DNA from: Acanthococcus lagerstroemiae
Lineage: Eukaryota > Arthropoda > Insecta > Hemiptera > Eriococcidae
Length of the DNA stretch: 64,000 nucleotides
NCBI GenBank assembly: GCA_031841125.1
Contig: CM063108.1
Location: 52,164,122-52,228,121 of the forward strand
Reading direction: 5' to 3'
In this document: in pieces, positions 35,301-46,895 of the stretch
How the letters are laid out: each line of letters begins with the position of its first letter
How positions within the stretch are numbered: the first letter of the stretch is position 1
Notes under the pieces: generated by a model
What the model was told of the DNA's origin: nothing
Seen by the model: the letters and a program-made list of their open reading frames with translations, nothing else
Database searches by the model: none
Program-made: the position numbers and the translations under genes

Positions 35301-37484
35301 GTTTGAAACAATTTAACTCTGAGGTAGAAGTCTGATAATTATTGTATCTATTGTTGATGAGTTCGACTTTTTGCTCTGTAAAGTTTTGGTACACTTGTGG
35401 TTTCTTGCCTTTAAAATTTGTCAATTTCACGGTTTATAAGTACTTCTGCTTCGTTCGAATGAAAAAAAGCAGGTTCACTGCCTTTGCTTCTGGTTTCTTT
35501 GAATTAAAAAATAAAAATAAAATAAAAATATTCGGGTTGAAGTGCAGTATATTATAGTTCAAATATTTAATTTTTTTTTTCTTTCTGTTTTAATATCTAC
35601 ATTTAGCCATTTATTCTAATTATTCTCATATGAAAATAAAAGCAATAAACATGAATTGTTTATAAAGTAATGGTACCTATTAAAAAGAAAATACAATATT
35701 ATTTTACTTCAATACATATTGAAACGAACTCTTGTGATGCTTAGACGAAAAGAAAAAAGAAAATTCTTTCCAAAGCAATGTTTTTAAAAAGAAAATTCCA
35801 CTTTGTTGTACAATAATCTATTTCAGAATCACGCTTTCTGGCGGTATTCATACATTTAGCTGGATTTAATAACTAATCTTGAGACTCTTCAATCGAAATT
35901 GCATGACCAGATTTCTCAAATACATTCAATTATACCCACGAATGAAGAAAAACTCAAATTCGTTTCGTACTTTTTTGAGGTTGCTACTGAATTATTTTGT
36001 GGGGGAGGGGGAGAGGGAATCTCACGAGGACAAAGTTGAACATTATCAAAAAAATTGAAAAATTAAAAGAAAGAAAGCGATTATACAGCGAAAAGAAAAC
36101 AATACGGGTCGTTCTATTTTGTACAAAGAATATTTGGTCTGAATAAGATTGGGGAAAAAAAAGAAAAGTAAAAGTGTATCCTGGACAGCCTGGATGATTT
36201 GATATGAAATAACCTTTCTGTCTTTGAAGTATATGCATTATGCTGAGGAGTGATGATATTTCTCAGGTTTTACTATAATTTAAAACACAAAGCAAACTTG
36301 ATGACTACATACTGCATACCTCAAGTTTGGAATCTACTCCATTAGTACAAATTGCAAATACTAAAAGAAAAAAAACAACAAAAAAGTCGATTACTTATCT
36401 AAATTAATAACATTGACCTCTCTGTCTGAAAATATTATTGAAAATATACTTCTTCGATTTTCCTTCTTCTTTCTTTAATGGTAGTTATTTAATGTAACTG
36501 TGAGTTATTTCTTCCCAGTATCCTTATTGTTAAGTAGCCGAATCGTGGCATCTGATACGAATTGATGACTTTTTGTGTGGACTATTTTTTTCCATGGCGA
36601 TACCATTCCAATGTTCTAAAATGACTTCAGATAGTATTGATCAAAATGTGAAACATGAACATGTAATTGATAACATAAAAGCTCAGCTTATTCTTAGACT
36701 TGTAACGTTTTATTTTAAGATAATTATACCAGTCTTGTATTAAACATTCAAAGAGAAAGCGTTCGATTCAAAAGTGGTATATTTCGGACTGTTAAAAAGA
36801 AAAAATGGCTTTTTGTTCAAGACTGGCCCAGCTCGAATTAGATCAAAAAGGAAACAGCGTTTCGTTCAAGATTGTCTCGTCTCGAGTTGAACCAGACAAA
36901 AGGAAAGAGCGCTAAAGTGAAACAGTCTTACCTCAAAATGATATTAATGCTAAAAACAGTTTTTCGATTACTGTTATATTTTGAGTTCAGAGTATTGAAT
37001 TTTTCAGAAATATCATTGAAAAACATTAGAAGTAGGTAGTTATGGACCCAAAATCGAATCCTGGAGAACACCTGACACACTCTTGTAATTGTAACACATA
37101 GAGGCCATTCCTTTATACTCGACAAACTGCATTCTGTTATTTAAGTGGGAGTGAAATGAAGGCGTGAAGTTCCATCCTATACGCCAACTTTTGCAAAAGT
37201 GGTTTTGTGCATGCAGACTGTTCTGAAAACCCCCGCTATACAATACTAAACATTTTAAGTGCCTATAGAGCATCAAAGCACTTCTAATTTCAACCCAAAG
37301 ATCGCAGTACGCACATATGCTGGCGAGCGATCCATGCCAAACTCCAATGTGGCAGGAAGCGTTTCCATTTTTTTAGCTTAAATATAAAAAATGCATAAAT
37401 GTAAAAGTTAGTACTTTTGTGGATAGTAAAAACATCGTATTCGACTACTTCATTTTTTTCTCATTAGAGTTGATGGCACATGGA
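32357..37484. other. no recognisable gene; simple repeats
   Basis: No supported exon across about 5 kb. Simple repeats: (TGA)7 at 32789-32810 and a T run at 33286-33311. At 34950-35240 two diverged tandem units about 145 bp apart each contain TGTGGTTCAG, AATACTCGTATCAT (or AGATACTCGTATCAT) and AAGTTGGTTC/AAGGTTGGCTC. The rest is AT-rich and unassigned. Confidence 0.45.
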
Positions 37485-37563
37485 ATGTTTTGCTTTGTCT
37501 TTCCCACGGACTTTAGATGTGCGCAACACATCTAAAGTCCGTGGGAAAGACAAAGCAAAACAT
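37485..37563. repeat. perfect 37-bp hairpin
   Basis: The arm 37485-37521 (begins ATGTTTTGCTTTG, ends CTTTAGATGTG) is exactly complementary to 37527-37563, with a 5-base loop CGCAA. There is no mismatch in 37 pairs, and pairing stops abruptly at both outer ends. Could be a microRNA-like hairpin, a recent foldback, or an assembly or read chimera. Confidence 0.9.
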
Positions 37564-38589
37564 CTACCCTCATTTTTTCAGCTTAGGCATGACTGAGCCC
37601 AAAAATTTGTATATGGACATATGTAGAAGCTTCAGAAAATTGGCTGAGCACCCATTTTACCGAACCCACCCCTTCACTTCAACTGAAACAGTTTTTTGCT
37701 TCTCCTGTAAACTTTCGACGTAACGCCTTCAAATAGGATCATTAGATCTTTTGAAAAGCCAAAAGCTGCACAATTTTTGGAGTAAGATTTTGTGTTTGAC
37801 AGTGTCCTAAGCCTTTGAAAAATCTGTGCAAATGGTATTCATTTGCCCATCCTTGGAGAGGGTTATATTGACATCATATGTGAAGTTCATTAGATTTGTC
37901 TGTACTGATTATATCCCTTTCTAAAGCCATGTTGACAGGGAGATAAGATATTTTAGGATTGATTGTGTAGATGGGTCATTCTACCGAAACCTTGTTATTA
38001 CTTTCGTCCCAGATAGATATCTGGCAATGTATGAACAATAGGGTCCTCTATTACTGTATAGGCTCAGAGGATAACTTATTATATCTTTATTATTAATTCG
38101 AAGTATCGTGCCCCCACCCCTATTGTGGAAATAATATTTAAATGCTTGAAAATTCATTCATCGTGGCTGTTCTTCACCGTGGACTGGACTTGAAAATATT
38201 TTTTTAAAATATCACTGCGTTTTTGGATGAACTGATGCGCGTGTATAATTTTTGTAAGTACAATAAACAGTGCAGCTATACTTGAAAACGAGTCTCTTGC
38301 TTTTTTTTCCTTCGCCGTGGTCGACTTTGAATCAATCAGAAAACAAACACAGAGCAAATATTCTTGAATAGCCAACCTGAAGTATTTTTATCAGTCAGGT
38401 GGTATGCACGTATGATTTTTTACGAATTCTGAATGGATTGCCGCCTAATTTAAGAAAAGTGCTGGAAACAAAAGATTTTACCTACAGAAATTCCTTAAAC
38501 GTGGTGCATTGTGATGAGTGCCGCAAGCGGCTCAAAATGGCATCCAAATCGTTGACGAGTATATTCCTCCTCACCCCCTTTACATCACG
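37564..38589. other. no recognisable gene
   Basis: No supported feature. Around 37740-38000 a translation-like segment (minus or plus) cannot be confirmed as coding. Confidence 0.35.
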
Positions 38590-40290
38590 TTTTGGCAGGT
38601 AATATGTCTAATTTATTAGAGTCCAATCGTGGTGTTGACGTTCCATTTGGCACATACAACAACTTGGCATTTACAGCAGCTTCAGCAGTAGTGTAAGTGG
38701 CAGCATACTTCAGCTCAGATTGGCGGGGGGGGGGGCAGATTGCTCCCGCTGAGGCCGCAGATAAGTTAGCTGAATCATCGGCTACCATCTTTACAAAGTC
38801 GAACCGGTGCTCATGCACCTCGTCTTCTTTGAATACGCTTCCATATCCCCTCCACGGGCTTAAGTCCAATTTGAAGTCGTATAGGAAGCTGCGACCCAGT
38901 ATGAGCGGCGTGTTCAACTCCTTGGCCACTCGGCAGGCAGTCTTGAATTCGAATTGATTTCCATCAGAGGAGATCATGTTGAAGACCAGGAGGATCAGTG
39001 ATATTATCTTAATCGGCTGTTTTCCTAGGACTCCTCGCTGTCTAAAGCTGCTTATCTTGATGTCGTAGAACTTTGTCTCAGGGTTTTCCCACACCAATAA
39101 AGCTGTATGGACTCCCTGGGTCTACTAGCGCTTCTGCTTCTAAGACTGCAATCTTCACCCTGCGGTGTAGGAGTTGGCGACACTGACGTTCTAAAGGAAC
39201 CGAGTAATTGTCAAGAATATCATCATCAATGGTCTCGTCGATAACGCTAGCTAGGAGCTCGGCTACGTCTCCTTGGCTGAGCTACTTCCTGGAGCTCATT
39301 CCCTCTGTGGCGGACTGGATGGGTCTAGATTTCGGGGGCTTGAGTTCATCGACAAATCTGGATAGTCGGCATTCGAGTTCGCTATTGCCATACAGGGTCA
39401 GGGAGACTAGGTCTGGTTTTCCCACCGCTGTGAGTTTCGAAATGTTTCTCAATTTCCATTCGTGGCGGAACTGACCATTCTCATCCAGGAAGTAGGAGTT
39501 GAGGTTCCTCTTCTCTTCCCTGTGTTCTGAGCACTACTAGCGATGTCTTGAACACTCGAATTCTCTTGTTTTGTCGCGGGAGCTGCCAGATGAATTCATC
39601 CAGCTCCTGCAGAATGATCCAGTATCTCACATCTCGCTCCTGTCTCAGCAGTGGCATTAGCTGGCATGCAATGATTTTTTAAAGTTCCAAACTGTCATGG
39701 AGGAGCTCTACTAACTGGCGATAATCTGTCTTCCATTCAACCAGGTCAAAGTTGGGCTTTAAGATGTCCTCTTGGCCTATCAGTACTATCCATCAAGTGG
39801 GGAGACTGGTCCCAGCTTGGAGGAGGCATCTTTAGTTTGAGTTTAACTTGTATGTTGTTAGTCCATCATGGCAGAGTGTGACATTGATTCGGTCAACACC
39901 CTTGTAGCCGGGGTATAGGTTCGACCTTGCTGACCACCGGGCAGACTTGAACAGTAGACTATCTCATATCAATCCAGAGCAACTCGGGAAAGGCGTTTGG
40001 TTTCCTTTCTCTGTTGGTGGGCTGATTCCTTTTTCTGTGACCACTCCTGCCCTTGGCATTGGTCACAGGATCTAGTTTTCCGCCTGGCTGGGGGCTGGGG
40101 TGGCTGTCCTAGTCGGCTTCTCGTTTTTTCTGCGGGATAGCTGGACTGATTCGGCCGGTACACCGGTCGGGTAGATTACAGCTTGCAACATACTCGCAGT
40201 ACGTGCAGTTTAGGGAGGCGGCATCGAGATAAGAGTGCTTGGCACCAACCGATGCTGGTTAGGTGAATTGCATTACCAGAAATGTAACGG
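38590..40290 (-). pseudogene. gag-protease relic of an LTR retrotransposon
   Basis: Minus-strand translation, spread over several frames, gives a gag-like protein (KPNFDLVEWKTDYRQLVELL; LQELDEFIWQLPRQNKRIRV; FLDENGQFRHEWKLRN near 39480), a Cys-rich patch (NCTYCEYVASC near 40190) and an aspartic protease: KIAVLEAEALVDPGSPYSFIG near 39090-39155 (first 20 residues shown by ends), then after a frameshift NTPLILGRSFLYDFKLDLSP near 38880. The catalytic Asp-Thr/Ser-Gly signature reads Asp-Pro-Gly. Stops and shifts show that it is dead. Its upstream side ends at the hAT transposon inserted at 40298. I cannot say whether it is gypsy or BEL, and the integrase at 27208 need not be related. Confidence 0.7.
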
Positions 40291-40689
40291 TATCACCCAG
40301 TGGCGGATTTAACACTTTGGCCGCTCTAGGCAACCTAGATATTGCCACCCTATAAATTTTGTTTCGGTGGTTTCCGAAAGAAGCTTCTTTTTGTCTTCTG
40401 AAAATGCAAAAAAAAAGGGAAGTATTAAATAGCACGAAATAAAAAGTGTGATTGAACGAAATGTGAAGCCACGAATAAAAAAGTTTAAATTACGAGTTTT
40501 AAAATCGATATCACGAAATGACTTGCATACGGTATATTATGTTGTTTAAACACAAAAAGTATACGTCATCGCGGATAACGTACATACTCGTGGAGATAGG
40601 AGATTCATGAGTTTAAGAGGGGTCCCATTTTCTATAAAAACGGTCATTAAGAATTTTTTCTCAAGTACTCTAGAAACGCCATAGAGAGG

Positions 40690-40755
40690 AGCTCTGAGGT
40701 AATGCTCGAAAGGGCGGATTTCAGGGCTCGGGTTGAGAGAACAAAAAAAGAGTGG
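40690..40755 (+). repeat. SINE-body copy
   Basis: CTGAGGTAATGCTCGAAAGG followed by a GGCTCGGGTTGAGAG-like word and AAAAAAGAGT closely matches the 3' body of the SINE at 2932-3153. The tRNA head is absent, so it is 5'-truncated. Confidence 0.7.
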
Positions 40756-41363
40756 GCGTGTAAAAATTACCCTTTATTATAGTACATTAGGAATTTTTAG
40801 ACCTATTATTTATGCGAATGACCCCATCAAGATCATCGAGGGGTTTTGAACTCAACGAATTCGTTTTTGATATCGGTTTGGCTCTTAATCTAAATTTTTG
40901 GTTCCTGAGGAGGTGGAGAATCGATTCATAGATTTTTATTGCTCCAAAATTTGATTTTGACATTAATTTGTGCGCAATTGTAAATTTGTGGCAAGTATGG
41001 AGGCCGAGAATTTAAACTTTTTATTTCGGGCGCAGTAATATCGTGTCTCTTTTTTTCATTGTGTGTAGAAGGTATTAAAATTCCGGGCGTATTTTATTCT
41101 ATCGTGTAGGTGAATTATACTGCGTTCTGAAGTTTAATTTTTTCTTCAAACTCTTTTTTTTTCCTGTTTCTTACTTTTTATTGCGCTTGTCATTTATATA
41201 TTTCGTGCAAACAGCATATTTCTTTCGTGAATTCAACATTACCATTGTGGGCCGATAAATAGGTCCCAAAAAAAAATGTCAGTCGGTAATAACATATATT
41301 GGGAGTACCTATCCAGGTACATACAGTTGAAAAGAACAAATAACAAACCAAAAAAGTTATAAA

Positions 41364-42610
41364 TTAATAATGTAATGCTTTTCGTCCCGCTTTCCTTTCC
41401 GCGAAGCTGCCGATAATTGATTCGAAATCTATTGATGAGACCAATTCGGATTCTACAGCCAGAATCATAAGGGAATTCAAGCGATCCTGGAGTGTATTTG
41501 CTCGCAAAAGATTTTTCACTCTTTTTAGGCAAGAGAATGAACGTTCGGCGCTACAGTTTGTCACTGCTGTGCAACCAAACATTCGATACGCAATTTCAAC
41601 ATTGGGAAATACGGTTTCTAAATTATTCCTTCGGATATATTCGAAAATTTTAGTAGGGGAGTCGTTTACATTACCTGTTGCTCTTTGGTAATGCATCTTG
41701 AAATGAAATAATTCGTCTTCAAATATTATTGGTTCCAAGTCATTTGGGAAAAATTTCTGCAAATTCTAGCTTTTTCTCTCAGCTTCACTTCACTCAACGA
41801 GTTAATCTGCAGGATGCATGAGTACTTTTCTGATATCGATTAATATTCAAAATGTTTTTCTTGTAGTTCAACAACCAATCGATCCAAAAATGCATTGAAT
41901 GAAAGTATTGACCCTAAAATGGTCTTGTCTCTGAAGCTGGACGTATCCCTCATTCGTTTCATCAGATCGTACAATTTTTTTTCTGGTCTGTTGAGAGTGT
42001 CTACTTCATAGTCTGTACCTTGCGAAATTTCTCGCGCTCTACCTTCATACAAATCGAAAAAATTTCTGCGAATTTCTGCTACAAACTCGGCAAGGCTTCC
42101 ATGAAGATCAACAACTTCGGATAAGCTGGTAGAAACACTTTGTAATTGTTTGCTGACAAGGTTGAAATGACTGAGTAGTGTGGACCAAACGATGAACATG
42201 AACGCTGTCTCTGACCGTTTCATTTTATGTAGAAAACCTTTTACTATGTTTTTTGTAATGGCCTTTTCATGATTGACGACAAAGCAGCAGTTATTTGAGG
42301 TAAAAATTTGTTGAGAACCAGGACCGTGTCTGCACGAGCAGCCCATCGAGTAGTGGATAAAAATTTTAAGGACAATTTCGAAAAAATTTCCCAGCGTTTG
42401 GTCGATTTGTAAAAAAAATTATACACAGCTTGAATCAGGTTGAAAAATACAGCGGCTTCGGCGCAACTTTCTACCGCATGAGTACCTATTAAAAATTTAG
42501 CTGGTGTGAAGCGCAAGGAGTGTATTCTGCTAATGCATTTTTTACTGTAATTCGTCCTTGGAGACCTTTGTAAGAACCTCTCATATTAGCGTCATTGTCA
42601 TATGCTTGAC
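41364..42610 (-). pseudogene. hAT transposase relic (ZMYM1-like/DUF4371 type)
   Basis: Reading down the minus strand: CQAYDNDANMRGSYKGLQGR (near 42600-42545), the region around the catalytic domain of this hAT group, where the usual motif is YDGAxNM.G; then STTRWAARADTV near 42350; a long central helical part (LDRPEKKLYDLMKRMRD-like region, 41840-42250); and the C-terminal dimerisation region with NCSAERSFSCLKRVKNLLR near 41500-41560. The reading frame is broken at about 41765-41840 and again near 42250-42300. The N-terminal zinc finger is missing. Transposases of this type cut and paste the element through its CAGTG ends; this copy is inactive. Confidence 0.85.
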
Positions 42611-42701
42611 ACCTCGTAGTGTAAAATCTACACATTCAGGGGCGCGTTCAAAAACGTGTAACCAACAGTCACCGATAATTTTGTATCTCAGTTACTCTAC
42701 C

Positions 42702-45279
42702 CAAGGTGTCCATTTTCGGGAAAACTGAGAAAAGTCAGGGAATTTTATCTGTCTGGAAAAGTCAGGGAATTTTGTAAAAAAATCGACTACGAAATTCTGT
42801 AGTATTTCAAACAGATTTTACCGTATTTGTTATAAAAAAAAATTTCCTTCGCTTCGCTCAGGCAATTTTCTTATCATTTTTCTTTCACAGGAGAAGGGTG
42901 TGGGTAATACAACCCCCTCTCCATCGCAGTAGTGGATGCAGAGTGTGTTGATGTGATGAAATCATTTTCATGGTATTCGTTTCGCGTCTACGTTTTTCTA
43001 TTAAGGCTGCTATACACTTAACGTATTTCGTGACTTTTCACGAACCATTTCACAAAAAATATGACCAGGAAAAATTATTTTATGTTTCGACTTATTTTTT
43101 CTATTGATTCATATAGGGAATATCCATCATATCTTTATGATTCATGTAATATGCATTCAATTGAACCCAATTGATTGGACATATTTTTTTATTAAAAGCA
43201 TATAAATGCATATTTGTATTATTTTCCTCGATTTTTGGGCATATTTTGGGAATATTTGGCCATTTTGGAGAACTTTCCGGAAATATTTCTACTTTTCTGC
43301 TGGCAAACAATAAAAAACATCTGAAAATTCGATAGGAAATGAAATGACAGAAACTGGTTGGTTGTACATTAGCGCTCCTACATTTTTTCATGGTTCAAAT
43401 CCGAATGCGGATGTGAAGTTGTACTTCTGAATTATGTTATTTGTGGCATGTGTTGATTTCGTTATCTGTGATGGACTATGTTTTTGTGTTTGTAATTTTT
43501 GACCATAGACAAGGTGTCACAATTATTCAGCTTGAAAAGTCCTGCATTTTGAATATTTTTAGCATATTTTACACGTGAGGGAATATTTTGACATATTTGG
43601 GCCTTTTTTAGAGAATATTATATGCGCATATTTCACTGTTTTTAGGACATGAAATAATTTTCCCTGAATATGACGAAACGCGTACCAATCCCTATACACT
43701 TCTCCCTATATCAGCTGTTTCTTGTTTCGTGTCTTCATCTCATCCTATTCGCGAGAATTTAAAAATCGGTGCGAAAATACGCGAAAATGAAAAAATATTC
43801 GGTCTAGCTTCTCTCCCCAGTGTAAAGATTTTCTTGAGGAAGTCGTAATGAAACGAAAATTTGGAACTAATGAATTCACCTTCTGGGACATCCTGCCATC
43901 GGGTTTTGCTTCGGTTTCCCTCTCCTTCGCAAATGTAGATAAGGATGAATGAAAGGGACTTCCGAGATTTTGGGGGAAGAGCAGTGGTCAGCTAGGATTT
44001 TCCCGAAGGGGAGGGGGGAGGGCAAAAGAAGATTTTCAAGGGAGTAAAAGTCGAAATCTGAGGTCTTTTTTAAGAATCGCCGATATTAGAGAACTATGTA
44101 AAAATATTGGGGGTCGCGTGCCCCCCTGACGATACGTCACTGAGGAAGAGTAATTAATCCACAAAATTTGAAAAAATCTAAAGACCGCATAATAATTATT
44201 ATCGCGTTACGAAAGAGTCCATTGTTTTCAAATGTATGACCTATTATTGTATCTGTCGGTACTCATAAATTGAAGCCTCTTCCGCCTCCCCTGATGCCAT
44301 AATTTTCCAGATCCTAACCACCTTTTTACTTTCATAGCATTTGTCGTTAGATATGCTGCAGCTTTTTCACCTGGATTCCAGAAATAATTTTAATAGTTAT
44401 GTTCCCTCCCCCTAAATCATTCAGGCTTCACGAGGCAGGGGCTAATTCCGGTTACTCTAGTTTTCCTCAAGTTCCAAATTCTTTACGAGATTCTAAAGTT
44501 AATTTTTTCGACAAGATAGCCAACCAAGCTCTGAGTCGCTGATTTCGAATATCGCCTCAGATTTTTATCCGACTCCTTCGAAAGCACTGTCGTCATACGA
44601 ATTTAGCTTCTCCGGCAAAAAATTGCACGAAGCATCGAAATAGGGGTAAATTTGTATCGCTGATTTCGAATATCGCTGCCGAGTTTTAATCTGGACCAAA
44701 TTCAAGTTCCCGTGCTTTTTCAATTGATAAATTTCAACGACGTTATTTTCTATTAACAACACTTTGAATAAATAAAACTGTATTTTAACCCTATTCGGTG
44801 GCTTTAATTAGAAAAGGTGAATTCCGAGTCTACCGTTGCTTGTCCTACGCTCTTGCTACCTCATTGGTCGCACCAGGAGGGACAGGATCCAAAAATTACC
44901 CGTAAAACCGAATACAGTGACCTCGAAAACCTATAAATCAATTTTAGAATTTTATTCTTTCAGCTCCCCCCCCCCTTCACGGTCGGCATTAAGTTACACG
45001 TTAAAAAATCTATGAAGTCCTTAATTGACACTGCACCACGCTGCACCCTATAGAGCGCTATTTTATTTCCATCATTAAACGTTTACACCCCCTCTGCCAC
45101 AGATTCATAAGCACACGGTAGTAAGAAAAAACTTTCGTCGCTCACTATGTTCGAAAAAATTTGACCCCCCCCCCTGCATGTGTAATTTCTATTTGAAGGG
45201 TCTGGAAAAGCGGAAAAATGGGCCTGGAAAACCTGGAAAAGTCAGGGAAAATCATTTTTGAACAAGAATGGACACCCTG
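42702..45279. mobile_element. 2.6-kb element nested in the hAT transposon
   Basis: The left end CAAGGTGTCCATTTTCG and the right end CAAGAATGGACACCCTG are imperfect inverted repeats of about 17 bp. CTACC flanks both ends (42697-42701, 45280-45284). Just inside both ends are repeats of CTGGAAAAGTCAGGGAA-like words (42740-42770, 45190-45250), oriented the same way relative to the plus strand. No protein is recognisable. The 5-bp duplication is short and could be chance. The interior holds a further MITE at 43982-44143. Confidence 0.65.
43982..44143. mobile_element. hAT MITE nested two levels deep
   Basis: The left end CAGTGGTCAGC and right end GATACGTCACTG share the CAGTG terminus. Flanks GGGAAGAG (43974-43981) and AGGAAGAG (44144-44151) match at 7 of 8. 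162 bp, with mirrored G-run and C-run blocks inside (GGGGAGGGGGGAGGG; GCCCCCCTGACG). It is the youngest of three stacked insertions. Confidence 0.65.
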
Positions 45280-45450
45280 CTACCGTACTCCAGTCGGAAG
45301 TGGAGTGAGATAGAGATCACCGAAATGCTGGAATACATTAAAAATTCCTCCTACAAAAATCCACGCATTTTTTCCAGTATCCCGTCCACAATTTTCCGAC
45401 CTAGGCACGGTCCTATCTCACCTATGCGTAAATCCACCACTGGTATCACC

Positions 45451-46713
45451 GAACGAAGATACATTTTGCCTGGTAAATGATGGCCAAGGGCTTGGCGTAT
45501 ACCGCAAGGTCATCTACAGAATTGGATCTTCTATCGAGTTGTTTAAAATAGTATTTCAAGTAGCGAGAGTTTCTATGTTGACTTTGAAGGAAAGGAGTTT
45601 TCTGTGATAACTCTTTCCCTCTCCCTCTTTAAATAATCGGCCAAAAATATAATCTCTCCACGGGAATTGCCTGTAAAATTGAATAATAGCTTTTGAGAGC
45701 TCAGCGTCACGAAATTTACTTTCATCAGAGAACTCCTGGCATCGAGCCTGATTTACAAATAGTTAGAGCTAAAGTTCTTGTTTAGATTTCTAGTTCTTTG
45801 ATCGTCTTTCCTCTGAATTTTACAATTATTGGATTGTGTGCTCAATCCAGTATAATTACCTTCACAAGAGTATTCGAGGGTTATTCATTTATTTGTACGG
45901 TTTAAATAGCAAGAAATTAACAATTGTACAGTACACGTCAAGTCGTACCAGCGTATCGAGTTTCTATAATTCGAAGTAGGTAGATTTATGTACACGTTAA
46001 CAAAAGACGTTATTCAAATTCTTATTCCTATACATTGTATGGAAGGTAAATCAACGACAAAATGATGATTCGTTGATCATCCATTCTGAAATGTTTGGTC
46101 TAAGAAGGTGAATTTGGTAACAGAGACTGGTGATAAAAAACAAGCTTTCAATACGTCACATTCGTCGTGAAGTACATACATACATAACAATGCGAAAATG
46201 TTTACGAATAATATTGATAAATAAAACCGGCAGCTGAAAGAATATTTACACCTTTACAATCCGAAGATGTGATCTAGAAGATGATTCTCGAATTTGACTT
46301 GCAGGTTCGAGCGATGGTGAACTGAGACTTTTTTGCCAGGGGCCCCTGCGAGACACCCAGAACTTCCAGCAAAATTACTTCGAAGACAGAAATTTGCGTG
46401 AACGTTTTTGTTTGCGCGGGGGAGGCCTTCTGCCTGTGCTTCTAGAAAACATCATTCGAAATCTGTTGTGTGTGTGCGGTTACACTCGTATCACAAGAGT
46501 TGGTTCGACGGTGAGACGTCAGTCTGAAAAGGACGCTAGGGGAGGCCCGGGCAACGGGCACTCGTTTTGTCAGCTGCCCTCGGCGGCGTCGCTGCTATTC
46601 TCGTCGTCCTTATTGTTGGTCAACGCGCTCCACAGTGGACTTCGGGGCGGCGGTTTTCGCGCTTTGTCTGTCTGCACGCCTACGTCCACCCGACCAGGTG
46701 GATGGGTTGATTG
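45451..46713. other. sequence between hAT element and gene 2, including its 3' UTR
   Basis: On the minus strand 45560-45760 is open and reads segments such as CQEFSDESKFRDAELSKAI and FYRQFPWRDYIFGRLFKEGEG; it could be the upstream part of the gag-like relic cut by the hAT insertion, but I cannot prove homology. Nearer to 46713 the sequence is GC-richer and is presumably 3' UTR of the minus-strand gene; TTTATT at 45890 is a possible minus-strand poly(A) signal. Confidence 0.35.
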
Positions 46714-46895
46714 CTAACTCTGCGACGACTGCGAGAATAGCTCCATCGAGGAGATGGTGTTCTCGATGTCCGGCTCGCTGTTGCGCTCCTCGATGACCGT
46801 ATCCAGCTCGAGCGACTGGAAGTTCCGCGTGACCGAGCGGTCGTTGCGTAGGGATGCCGTTTTCCGAGCTTGTTGGGCGCCAGCTAGGTAGACAC
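46714..46895 (-). CDS. last coding exon, gene 2 (unrecognised protein)
   Basis: On the minus strand an acceptor (pyrimidine-rich, ending CGTTCCAG) lies just above 46895. Two bases complete a split codon, then 59 residues follow to TAG (46714-46716). They begin VYLAGAQQARKTASLRNDR, continue SVTRNFQSLELDTVIEERN, and end SMELFSQSSQS with an acidic SEPDIENT stretch between. The exon has coding-like GC-rich third positions, far above its surroundings. An Arg/Ser-rich piece followed by an acidic tail resembles a cytoplasmic C-terminus, but I do not recognise the protein. The gene's upstream exons should lie at higher coordinates; none was identified, so they may be beyond the window. Confidence 0.75.

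Larger units (their letters stand above)
40298..45442 (-). mobile_element. 5.1-kb hAT transposon with perfect 8-bp target duplication
   Basis: The left end CAGTGGCGGATTTA (40298-40311) and right end TAAATCCACCACTG (45429-45442) are 14-bp inverted repeats with one mismatch. GTATCACC lies immediately outside both ends (40290-40297, 45443-45450), a perfect 8-bp hAT duplication. A transposase relic is on the minus strand (41364-42610). The element is swollen by a nested 2.6-kb element (42702-45279) that separates the transposase from its upstream end. A SINE-body copy lies at 40690-40755. Confidence 0.9.

Noticed and set aside
43009..43701. CTATACACTT direct repeats as a target duplication
   Set aside because: The 10-mers are present at both places, but the interval has no inverted ends, coding relic or poly(A) tail.
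46394..46717. 107-codon plus-strand open frame
   Set aside because: It lies opposite the 3' UTR and last exon of the minus-strand gene in GC-rich sequence; no motif, no splice context.
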